Made by a program: the position numbers and the translations under genes. 64,000 bases of DNA from Primula veris (taxonomy: Eukaryota > Streptophyta > Magnoliopsida > Ericales > Primulaceae). Shown here one piece after another: positions 1 through 11,012 of this stretch (within the stretch, counting starts at the first letter, position 1; every line of letters begins with the position of its first letter). The notes under the pieces were generated by a model. That model saw only the letters and a program-made list of their open reading frames with translations, did no database searches and was not told where the DNA came from. The stretch is from positions 805,316 through 869,315 of the forward strand of contig OY821742.1 in the NCBI GenBank assembly GCA_963682055.1, written 5' to 3'.

Positions 1-20
1 AGGGGCATAAAAACCCAATC

Positions 21-41
21 AATCTCTCTCTCTCTCTCTCC
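21..41. repeat. (CT)n microsatellite in 5' UTR
   Basis: About nine CT dinucleotides lie some 60 bp upstream of the CCT gene ATG. A second CT run (about 219-236) sits just after the exon 1 donor. Pyrimidine runs like these are common in plant leaders. Confidence 0.8.
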
Positions 42-97
42 AAATACTCTTTAACAAAAGAGAGATATACATAAAATCAAAAAAAGGGTTAAGAAAA

Positions 98-3000
98 ATG
101 TATGGAGATACAGAGTTAATAAGTAATAATCCATATTATTATCAAAGTTTTTCTCAAGAAACAGAGCATTTAAGAGACTTTTGTTGCTCTCACTCCTTTC
201 ATGTCTCTTTTGTCAGTATCTCTCTCTCTCTCTCTACACACACACACATATTAAATGTGTTTTTTTTTTACAATATTTGATTTTGGTTTCTGGGTTTTTT
301 CTCATAGATTGGATTTACAATTCTATATCTATATGTGTGTGTATGTATATATGTAAGGTTTTTTTTCTCAAGATTTGATTTTGGTTTCTGGGTTTTTACA
401 GAGATTGGATTTACAATTGTAAATATATATGTATAGTTCTATGTTGTTGTATGATTTGATTGAGTTAATTTTTTATCACCACTTAAAGTAAAAAAAATTC
501 CAACAATTTTGTAATTAAAGGTGGGTTTTTTTCCAGATGGTGAAATGGTAACTAATTTTTTTTGTTTTTTTACAAGATTTCATTTTGGTTTCTGTTTTTT
601 TTTTCAGATTACATTTTTGTTAACACTCAAAGTAAGGATTTTTTTTCTTCAGAATTTTGTAATTAAAGGTGGGTTTCCCCCTTTCATATGGTGGTGAATT
701 AGTTGCCATTTTTTTTACAAGATTTGATTTTGGTTTCAGGGGTTTTTTATAGATTGGAATTACAATTGAATTTAGGATTTTGGGGTTTTTTCTAGAAATT
801 GATATTACAATTGAATTTAGGGTTTTTGGATATTTTGCAGAAATTAAAACTACAATTGCATTTAGGATTTTGAGGTATTTTTTGAAATTGGAATTACAAT
901 TGAATTTAGGGTTTTTGGGTATTTTCAGAAATTAAAACTATGATTGCATTTAGGGTTTTGGGTATTTTCAGAAATTAAAACTACGATTGCATATAGGGTT
1001 TTTGGGTATTTTCAGAAATTAAAACTACGATTGCATTTACGGTTTTTGGGTATTTCCAGGGATTGGAATTACAATTAAATTTAGGGTTTTTGTTCGAAAA
1101 TGAAATTGAACTAAAAGGGGTCTCTCAAAAAATGAAATTTAGAATAAGGCTTTTGCTCATAATGAAACCAGAAACTTTGTTTTTTTTGTCCGAAAAGACA
1201 TTAATTGGGGTTTTTTTTTGGTTAAGAAAAAAACTAGTATTAGAACTTGAAGATATAATTCAGCTAAGCTGCCTAAATGCTAGCTCAGAAGTAAATTCTA
1301 AGTATTAATCGATTGAAATTGAACTTAATTATCTGTTTCAAGTGCAATAGTTGAAGATATTAAGTAGGTCTACAAGCCTGAAAATATGCAATTTATATTT
1401 GGGGATATAAAATCTTGTTTTTCATCTTTGTTTAGAGAATTACTGAACTATCAAAGAAAGAAGTATTAAGAATTTAGATTGTCCTATTATAAACTAAATA
1501 TTAAAAGTGATGGTGACTAATTGACTATGATATTGGACATTATTGTTTGTTTGGTTTCAGTTCTTTGTGCTCACAATTTATTTTAGTTGTTATGCAAATG
1601 GCTTATTTACTTCCACTTATTTTGTCTAAAAAAATAGTCTCTCTGTTGAACCTTGCAATCAATCACAGTACTAACAGAGTAATCACATGTTCTTCCTTTT
1701 TTTCTTCAATTGGAATTGATCTAAGTACACAAGGATTTATATTTCCATGTCAACTTGTTTTTTAAGAGATTCACACTTTTGTACCGCACTAGTTCAAGTT
1801 CTAAAAGTTGTTAGGAAAAGCAAAAGCTAATGTAGCCTTTTGTATTGCACCTGGCCTGTCAGATTGTCTCTTTTGTCATTAATATTACTAGTTTTGGAAA
1901 GTGGAGAAACCCCTTTGAATAACTTGATGTCCACCATGATTTCAACTTGCTATACCTTTTCTTTTAAATAAAAATACAGGATTAGAGAGAAGAAATATCA
2001 TATGAAAAGAAAAGTTTAGTAATAAGGTGGTTAACTAAGTTCAGTATTAGTTTAACATATGCTTAGATGGTATTTTATTAGCATGTTCAATTTCAGTTCT
2101 CATTCTCACTGGTTTCCCTACAGAATTGAACTTTTCAAACTTCTATAAAAAAAAGTACTCGTAACTTTAGTATTGGGTCTGTGGGTAGTTAAAAAGTTGG
2201 GTGTTTTCACTTTAAGTTCTGCTTTAAGTTAAAGAACCATAAAACAATTCTTAATAAAAATTAAAAGAACCTAAGTTTGATGCTAGAAATAGTATCTTTT
2301 GCTATACTTCCATCGAGTGTAAAGGCATTTAAATATGTTTTCTTTCTTATGTGCTTGCCCTGCCCACGAGTTTGCCCAATTTTCTGAGTGGTATTGGCAC
2401 TTTCATCGTTTCCTGTTTCATATGTTTGCACGATTGAAAGTTAAAGCACTTAGAGATACTTTTTACCAAGTGCAATGGAAATAACTTCAAGAACTTACCA
2501 TTTTGGCTATCTCACATCTTCATAGGGCCAAGATTTCGATTAAAAACAACGTACCAAGCACATACCTTAATGGCTTAATCAGAAATCTATCCCAAAGTAT
2601 ATTGTCGAAAACGCTTAGAACCTGATGAGCAAAAACTGAACCATAAAAAGAAACAAGTACTTCTAGTTGATAGCTACTTAAAATTCATCATTATCGCTTT
2701 AAAAGGAACTTACACGAAAATGCTATTTCTTGTTGGATATATCTTAACTAGATAGATCAACTTTACCTTTTGAGAACTTCAATCCGATATTCAACCGAGA
2801 AAAAAAAGGTTTATTACAGTTTTGTACTCTCACGTAACGTGATTTTTATTTTGTATACCATCCTATTACATTTCTAGATGATTCGGTAAGCATAGTGTAT
2901 TAGAGAAAAGGTTGTTTGAGGTACTAATTCACTACTAGAAGAAAGTATTTTGTTGGTATTCTACAGTGCTTTATACATTTTATGTCCTATTCTGTCACCA

Positions 3001-5566
3001 AATATCTATGTTAGTTCCCAACTTAAATCAAAATCTGGTGATACGAGTGCAACTGTAATTAATTTTAAAAAAGAAACAAACATAACCTTCTTTTTATGCC
3101 TTAAATGAATCGGTGATATGTATCTAATGCAGGGGAGCCTGGTTCAAAATTCAACAATATCGGACTATGACTTAGGGGGAGAAGGGGACTTATTTAAAGC
3201 CCCAGAACCCATCATTGAAGAACCAATAATGACCATCGATCCTATGATATCTGCACTTTCAATGATCTCTTGTGGTGAAGATATATCTACTCAAACACTC
3301 GAAGTGGCCAACCAAAATGAGCAACTTCTAAGTGATGTCTTCTATGAATGTAAAAAAGACATTTTGGCAAAAAACGCTATCGAAACTCCTCTCTCGGATA
3401 TGTTAGATATCAAGTTAGGGGAAATTGTCGGTTCCATCCCTACCGCGGAGGACAATTTTTTTACAAAAAGTGTTAGCGAGGGTTGTTTAAGCTCGATGGA
3501 GTGGGGGAATAGAGCGACTTTAAGGCCGACTTTTTTGGATTTTCCTACGGACGATTTTGAAACTGTTTATGGAATGCGGAGGTCCTATAGTGAAGGCGAC
3601 ATTAAGGTTAATTTAAGTTTTTCTCGTATGCAATTGGTTATGGTTTTTGAAAACATTCATGTTTTCTTTTTGTTGGTTTTGAAATCAGAAACCCTACTGA
3701 AAACTTATCTCACTAACTAACGCTGATTACAATATTCAATCTTGAAATTACCAAGCTATAGATGGTCTTTTTCATTTGTTAGAGGGATCTTGAATAAGGA
3801 TGTTTCAGTGTTCTCACAGTTGCAGTCCATTTAGTGGATTTTTTACCTTGTTTTAATGCGGATGTTTTAATGACTTGATTGTTTACAAGCAGTGAAACTT
3901 AGACCTTGTCCGATTACAGCCTTTTAACTTCCAACTTTTTTTGCGCTTCTTAAAAGCTGGGATGCATTAAGTTCACTATTTAAAAGCTGAGCTTATCTGT
4001 TTTTTTTTTTGGCCTGAAAAAGCGAGATGTTTTAAGCCAGATTAACTTTGTTTATCTCAATCTCCTTTTTTCAATCTTTTTAGCTTAAAATCCGCAACCA
4101 AACAAGCTCTAGAACCGGATCGAAACATGAAACTTGGAAAACACAAGCATCACATCAACTAGGACACTGTTTTCTATTTTTGTAATACAAACAGTTTCAA
4201 GACAACCTAAACGGCATTTTGAATCCATAAGAATTTTTTTTGTTGATGTCAGAGTTAAATTGTTAACCGTGTTCTCTAATGTTTCTGTTGTTGAAGTAAG
4301 AGGATAGTCTTAAGAAACATTACACAAATTTAATTCTATTTTTTCTGCGTTACTTGATTCTGCTGCTATCATAATGAGCATTTAGTCGAATGTGGCCTAC
4401 CTATAGTCTACAAACTAAGAAGTGTATAGATGTTTGTGACAATTTCGACAGGCTAGGGCTCTGGTCATTGATAGTGAATTTTTGTGACACAGAATCTTGT
4501 TAATAACAACAATGCGAACGTCGTCTATATGCCACATCATCTCCCACAGTACAATGGAAACTGTTCAAATGAGGACCGTATGCACAAACTCTCCAGATAC
4601 AGAGACAAGAAGTCAAAGAGGAACTTCGGCCGTAAAATTAAGGTAAATTTGATCTGCTTTGCTTTTTTTGTTATACCATGTTAACTTACTAGATAACAAC
4701 TAAAATAGAATTTTGGGTTTGCATGTTGGTGATTGATACTCTCAAGTATTCTTATATTAATTGAAATTAATTTCCTTTCATCTTAATAACTTTATTTTTA
4801 ATCCAACATCTTAATAACTTGTTTCCCATTTACTGGTACTTTTGATGGGCATGCACTTCAATGGATGGATATATATTGCCACACACTTTTAATAAAACTG
4901 ATTTTGTATATTCATACTGCAAACATAAGTTTCCACTAGTAATTATTGGGAATTTGAGAATGTTAGTCAAACGCATGTGAATGAGAATTTCCCCACACTG
5001 CATAGTTCACTTTGTCATTTTGTTCGATTTGAAGTTGCAATCGAAACTTTGATGTCATGCCATAAATTAGCACTCAGACAACTTTAGTGTATCCAACTGT
5101 TTTTTCTATTGTTTAGAAGTTTGATTTCCATTTTTATTCTAGTGATGTTTAGTTTCTGGTTAAAGAACAATTGAACTTCTGAGAATAACCATAAGTTTCA
5201 TATTGTTTTTTTTTGCCGATGACGTCGGGGAATCCAACTTAATTGGGATCAAGTACTATTTGAAATCTGTGCACTCGAAAAAAATTGTTGTAATTCTGAA
5301 ATATTCCAATTGTATTCTATAAAAACTAAAAGGATACCAAATTAATGGATTTCTGGGCATGCAAAAGAAAATTAAGTGATCTTTATTTCTAAATTTTCTT
5401 TTTAGTCTTTGTTAATTATAAATTAAGGATACTTTAAGAAATAAAGTTAATGGTTTTCGGGGTTTTTTGATGATGGGTTGTATTTCAGTATGCTTGCAGG
5501 AAGGCGCTGGCTGATAACCAACCAAGGTTTCGAGGAAGATTTGCAAAGACAGAAGATTCGAAATAG
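98..5566 (+). CDS. CCT-motif family protein (CMF type, no B-box)
   Basis: Four exons are read as 98..211, 3133..3606, 4493..4642 and 5489..5566, all joined in phase 0, giving 271 aa. Donors are GTCAGT, GTTAAT and GTAAAT; each acceptor ends in CAG. The start MYGDTELISNN matches the short N-terminus usual in this group. Exon 2 (residues 39-196) is acidic and Ser/Thr-rich and ends in the motif MRRSYSEGDIK. Exons 3-4 encode the C-terminal CCT domain (about residues 224-267: RMHKLSRYRDKKSKRNFGRK, then YACRKALADNQPRFRGRF), which is basic and acts in nuclear import and DNA/NF-Y binding. No B-box zinc finger is seen, so it is a CMF protein rather than a CONSTANS-like one. The 2.9-kb first intron is unusually long. 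Family members regulate flowering, sugar response or plastid development; which applies here cannot be told. Confidence 0.9.
750..1110. repeat. Tandem repeat (about 55-60 bp unit) in CCT gene intron 1
   Basis: Roughly six imperfect copies follow the pattern 'attacaattgaatttaggg / tttttgggtattttcagaaa'. Most units contain a pyrimidine tract followed by CAG, which looks like a 3' splice site. The repeat lies wholly inside the first intron. Similar 'agatttgattttggtttctggg' phrases also recur at about 285-400 and 580-740. Confidence 0.8.
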
Positions 5567-6442
5567 AATTTAATAATCATATCTCGTGCTCCAAGAAACA
5601 TACCATCGAAGCAAGCAACTACAACTAAACAAGCTTATGTCCGGAGATTAGTCATAATTTAAGGGTGGCATAAACTTAGCCGAGGTTTAGAAATCAGGTT
5701 CTGCTTAATAAGACGGATCCCTAATGCATGCAAGCTAGGCGGTCTCTAATATTATGTAATAAGTATTCCAGTTATGTAGATTAGTATGGAATTTTAGGTT
5801 GGTTATCTGTATATATATTGTATCTATCAGATGAATGAAGTATTATGTGCATATCTATGTTATTTAGTCCTTGTATCTGCATGAAGGGGGATTTGTATTC
5901 TGTGCGTAACAAGAAAATTAAACTGCGACCTTATAAATGTATGCAATTATTATTTGAACCTAATCACCTATAATGCAAAAGCAACACTATTTGAGCCGTA
6001 ACTGTGAGAAACTTGCAGTTGCAGTTAAAGGCACAACGCTTACATTTTTCTACTATAGCAGGTTAATTTCTTACAAATCGACATACTAACAGCACTTTAT
6101 AAGCACATAATTCATCTAACTAGACATCTCTTTTTTCACTCGCATTCAAGAATAACGTCCAAGGATTGGGTGTGATACAATGTACAAAGTTTAGCTTTGT
6201 AGCTATAGTTATACCAACACCGGCGCAACAGATTAAATCTTCAGTAAACAATTCGGACTTGTAAATGATAGTATATAGTACTTCAATGCAATGAAAACCG
6301 TGTAATTAGCAAGTGAAACCTGCAATCGCATTTGCATTTGCATTTGGAATTCCCAAGCATGGTTGCAGTTTCTACTAAAACAATTCGGACTTGTAAATGA
6401 TAGTATATAAGCACCAATTTCATCTTATTAAAACTCTCTTTT
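5567..6442. other. Intergenic: CCT gene 3' flank and duplicated 3' flank of gene A
   Basis: The stretch to about 5850 is the 3' UTR/flank of the CCT gene. At 6138-6178 there is a degenerate copy of the last codons of the A-type kinase ('cattcaagaataacgtcc', 'aaggattgggtgtgatac'), so a second gene tail was once present. A 31-bp phrase (aattcggacttgtaaatgat...) occurs at 6248-6277 and again at 6382-6411. No ORF here is supported. Confidence 0.6.
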
Positions 6443-9022
6443 TCACTCACATTCAATAATAACGTCTAAGGATTGGGTGTATGATGATGATGATTCACCC
6501 ATAAATGATTCCATTATTGATGGTTGTTTTGCTGCAAATGAGTTTGGTGGCACAACCAAAGCACTACCATCACCTTCAAGCATTTGCTCCACCACTTTCA
6601 TCGAAGGTCTATCCATAGGACCCCATTGTATACACCATAGACCTACTATTGTTAGCTTTCTTGCTATCTTCTTTGCGTCTTCATCTCCCTCGTCCAACTC
6701 GATCCCTAGCTCTTCTCCATGATCTATTCGACTATAAATCCATTCCGGAAAATAAACCTCGCTCGTGCTTTTCTCTACTACGTTCTTTTTATTCCTCACC
6801 CCTACCATTTCCAACAATAACATCCCAAAGCTATACACGTCGGATTTGTATGACACGTTTCCAAAATTGCGTGAAAAAACTTCCGGCGCGATGTATCCTA
6901 TCGTCCCTCTAGCCACAGTCATCGACACTGCACTCTGATCTTTTGAGCAGAGCTTTGCTAGTCCAAAATCAGCTATCTTTGGATGGAAATTGTGGTCCAA
7001 CAAAATATTATTTGGTTTTATGTCGAAATGAAGGATCTGTTGATCACATCCTTGGTGAAGGTACTCGATCCCTTTGGCTACACCAAGAGCAATACTTTCA
7101 AGCCTCGCCCACCCTAGGGCTTGCTTGTCCTTAGCGCATGAGATGTATTTGTCAAGAGAATGGTTTGGTAAAAATTCATAAACAAGGGCTCTTTTGAACC
7201 CATCAGAACAAAATCCTACTAAACGTACAACATTTATGTGGTGAATTCGGCCTATTGTTTTCACTTCGTTGATGAAGTCGTCGCCATTTCCCTTAACATT
7301 GTTGAGTATTTTCACCGCAACGTAGACATTGTTGGAGAGTTTTCCTTTGTAAACTGTTCCATAACCCCCCTTGCCAATCTTGTACTTGAACTTTGAGGTG
7401 ATTTTTCTGATATCAGCATAGGTGTATCGGGTCTGCTTGAAAGCTCTATAATCTATTAAAAACTTTTCTATTTTTTTCTCATCATCTTTCTTATTTATTA
7501 TTGTCATAATGATACAGTAAGCTGCAATCATGATTGCGAAAAGAACGACCAAGCCGCGTAGCAGATCTGCAATAGAAATCATCATATAAATGTAAGGCTC
7601 TCTTTAGGTAGAAGTCCTAAATGTTCATTGATGGTCACGTGCAATATAAGTATGCCAAACAAAACGACTTCTTTTTCATATCGTATGATGCTGATGTAAA
7701 GATTGCCTTGAGTGTCAAAATTTGTGAATCTATTTCTTTGTACCTGTGGTAAATGATTTTGGGATGCCGGTGTATATGAAACTATTATCAGGTACAGACC
7801 ATCTCAGTGTTAACTCAAAAGGTTTGAAAAGTAACCCAAATGGAATGGAGTAGTTCGTGTACATCTTCTTGCAAGACCCTTCATGCAAGTCATATACAGA
7901 ATTCTCGGATATGGACGAATACACGTTGCCCCCTCCGAGGCATGTCGGTGAAAGGAGATTATAGTACTTCTTATTAATGTCGCAACTGAGAAAGGTTATG
8001 CTTGGATGATAATTTGCAGTTAATTTTATTGCGTAGGGGGTGTTCGACAGGTTGAGATGTGCGAACTGTTTGAGCAAACAAGTTGGATCGTGAACTTGCA
8101 TAGTCCTCTTTTGGTAGTCGATATATTTTACTGTAAGTTTCACCTGTAAAATTGAAACCAAATTGGAACTTAAAAAAATAATGTAATATCAAATTCTCTA
8201 TAAAAAAAAATAATTTCAAATTTTCAATTTCGTAATCCTCATCCATCTGTGAGTTCATTTACATGACTAGTTACAAAAACTTAAGAGAACCAGTTACGAA
8301 TTCGATCCATATCTCAATAGAACTTGATTGTCTATTAAACCGGATTACATATTTGGAGTATAAACACATGTACTATGTGCTTCGACCTATTTTTTCATTT
8401 TATTTTTACGGAATTGGTGTTTCGTTCTCCTTTTCGTCTCTCTTGTTCTATATTACAAGATGTTTCACGACGATGTCTCTATTTTAAAGCAATAAACTTG
8501 AAATTATTTTTAAAAGAAATAGAGAACATGAATCAGTATCTTAATTCTTGAACAAATAAATAGAAACAATAATAGAGCAGAATACATCATATGCATCATC
8601 AATTACTCCTAATACATTAAGTATAATTAGTCATGTGACAACAAAAAATTAATATCTTAAATAATAGTCCAAGTTTTTATTTATTTATTAATAATCAACT
8701 TCACAAAATATCATGCTCAAATCATTTCTTCTATCAGAATACCCAAAAAAATTACCGTAGTATATTAAGTCAACTTTACCGAGTTTGGGAGCTCAATAAC
8801 GGTGGTGTGATTGTCCGAACAAGCGAGCATGAAGGCTGAAGAGTATGCACATGGCTTTAGAAGAGAGAACGGGAATTGGATGACGGGATTTCCATCGCTA
8901 GGCGAGCAAAATTTAGGCTGTCGTAAGCAAAGCTCGGATACCTTTCCGGCCGAGATGAGGGAGAACATGAGAAAGAGAATGATGACTGCCATGGTCATTG
9001 CCATTGCCATTGCCATTGCCAT
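6443..9022 (-). CDS. LRK10L-type receptor-like kinase, A-type (gene A), intact
   Basis: Three exons on the minus strand, 9022..8780, 8143..7744 and 7566..6443, give 588 aa; phases 0 and 1 agree at the junctions. Exon 1 encodes a signal peptide (about 1-26, beginning with MA repeats) and a short Cys-rich GUB_WAK-like segment with the 'IQFPFSLLKPCAYSS' core. Exon 2 is the second ectodomain, starting VKLTVKYIDYQ, with conserved Cys and N-glycosylation sites. Exon 3 gives a TM helix (about 217-238) and a Ser/Thr kinase: GKGGYG loop about 279-284, VAVK Lys about 300, HFDIKPNN about 394-401, DFG about 414-416. The HFD loop lacks the usual Arg, so it is a non-RD kinase. The long single-exon frame could be mistaken for a gene starting at MMIS, but those codons span the splice acceptor (TTGCAG at about 7567). 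It is divergent from gene B, 2.0 kb away. The role is probably plasma-membrane signalling, perhaps immune; the ligand is unknown. Confidence 0.88.
8995..9022 (-). repeat. ATGGCA hexanucleotide repeat at the start codon of gene A
   Basis: The minus strand begins with about four to five ATGGC(A/C) hexamers in frame, coding MAMAMAMAM. The paralog exon at 46493 has only MAMATVMA, so the copy number varies between paralogs. Several in-frame ATGs could serve as the start. Confidence 0.85.
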
Positions 9023-11012
9023 TAGTTTCTAATTAACTTGTGCAATAATGTTGAACTTTAGACTTTCTCATTTTGTATTACAAGTTGTAGAGTAGTATTA
9101 GTCTATTCCTCCACAGTATTACTTTATAGAAGTTTTTACTGTATCAAACTTTTTTATATCACTGCTGTTAAATTTTAGCAACAAAATAGCAATTAATTAA
9201 GTTGTCAAAATTTAACATCGATCAATTGCCGAATTTTTCTCAAAAGGTGTTTCTTGATACCCTGACATTTTATTAAAGCGTATTTGTGCTTTGATTGTGA
9301 ATTATTATTTCTTTAGGATGTTAAAATCATTTTACAAATATTAATGTAAATATATGAAGTTGAAATTTAGTGTTTAGGAGTAGTGTTTCCAAAAAAAAAT
9401 TACAATTTTTTTTTATCACTATAAAGGTTATTTATTGGAGGAAATCAGATAAAGGTAAATTAGAAAATAAACTTGAAGAATGTAAGTATTAAAAATATAC
9501 ATATATACGTGCCTAAAACTCATATATAAAATGTAAGTCGTGTTATATTACGTTTGGCAAGTTTAAAACACAAATTCTCTTCTTTGAGAATCATTTTCTT
9601 GGGGTCAACGAAAGTATATTTTTTGTGTGGGTGTGTGCTTGGTGTCAAATTAATCGGGTCTTTGTCTGCAAAAAAAGATAAATAAATAAAGACACGTATA
9701 TATAGTTTGGTTAGGTTTACATTAAATAATATATTATCTGAGTGTTTTTAATTTAGATCTTTTGTTTGAATTTGTCTTCATGCATTTGCCTTTTAATGCT
9801 AGATTCTTTCTATGTTGGTTTTTTGTTGACTTATATTAATCAGTGGGTCTCCTTAATTATGAATAGTCATTTTCAAATGATAAATATTTTTAAATAAAAG
9901 CAAAAAGAGGCACCATTACCTAAACTTAATTAGAAGACATTTTAACTATATATGGCTTTTTACGATTAAATCATGAACTTGACACTAAAACAATTATTTT
10001 TCCTATGATTTATGGGTGGATTTGTGCAAATTTACAGCTAGGTACTTGTTTATCAAGCTGGTCTGACTTAAGACTTGATAAAAATAGGGGAAATAAAAAG
10101 GAGAAATTTATAGTAGCATGTTCTGGTTTTTTTTGGTTGAATGCATTTAATTCTCGGCATTTATGCACATTTATTAATGAAAATATGGTCCTCCTATGTT
10201 CCCATGCATATGTGCTATAAAATTAACTATAAAATACATGTGGTTGATATAAATGATTTCTGGACTTTCAAAAAAGAAAATATAATTAATTTTGAGAATG
10301 TTGTTTATCAATGACTAATACTTGGTGTTCTAAAAACATGTTTTAATACTCGTCTTATGAGAAATCATTTAATTAATACATAAAAATTCATAAGGACCGA
10401 CTATGTTGTAATATAGACAATATTAGAGAAGATAAATGATATTGCCATTCAAAAAAGTTTTTAAATGATTATCATTCGCATTAACATCTCTATTGTCATT
10501 CAAGAAAATGGAAGCTGAAAATGATCTGAAACGAAAACTTGGAGTTCGATAACCATACGAAAGAAATTATAAGTGCTGACAGTTTTATACTGCATTAATT
10601 CTTAATTACGTTGGACGGTAAAGTTGGCAAGTTTAACCGAGTTCGATAACAACCCAATAGGTAGAAATCACCCTATAAAACCGATTATATAAATGATGGT
10701 GCCTATAGAGTTATATACAACACAAATATAGCTTACACTATCGATGTGGAATAATATAATTTATACTATATCAACTTAGAATTGTTACACTATATGTATT
10801 TTTTGTGTGTGTAACATTACTTTTATCGGTTACAAACTTACACTAGAATTATATAAAGTGAATAGAGATCAGGAAATTAGAAATGAGTCTTGTATTTAAA
10901 AGTGAAAATAACTTTCCATGAATATGAGTTTATATAACTGGAATTTTCTAGCTAACATGTCAACTAGTTTTATTTCCCATTTCTCACACACATTTTCTTT
11001 CTCTGTGTCCCC
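9023..11012. promoter_or_regulatory. Shared divergent promoter region of genes A and B
   Basis: About 2.0 kb separates the two divergent start codons, with no credible ORF. Two blocks are conserved in the equivalent interval between A' and C. One is 9550-9632 (with ggggtcaacgaaagtatatt; matches 16874-16945). The other is 9811-9865 (tatgttggtt...ttgttgact, then gggtct; matches 16996-17045 and 41618-41660). Both contain TTGAC cores (GGTCAA at 9603-9608, TTGACT at 9826-9831), which fit W-boxes for WRKY factors. Regulatory use is inferred from conservation and motif only. Confidence 0.5.

Noticed and set aside
2929..2960. CACTACTAGAAGAAA as a CACTA transposon end in the CCT gene intron
   Set aside because: No matching inverted end or subterminal repeats nearby; one short match is not enough.
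7567..7585. MMISIA as the N-terminus of a stand-alone 380-aa kinase (also at 37950-37968 and 43037-43055)
   Set aside because: These codons overlap the intron's pyrimidine tract and CAG acceptor. Phase and paralog comparison show that the exon starts at the following AT and joins an ectodomain exon.
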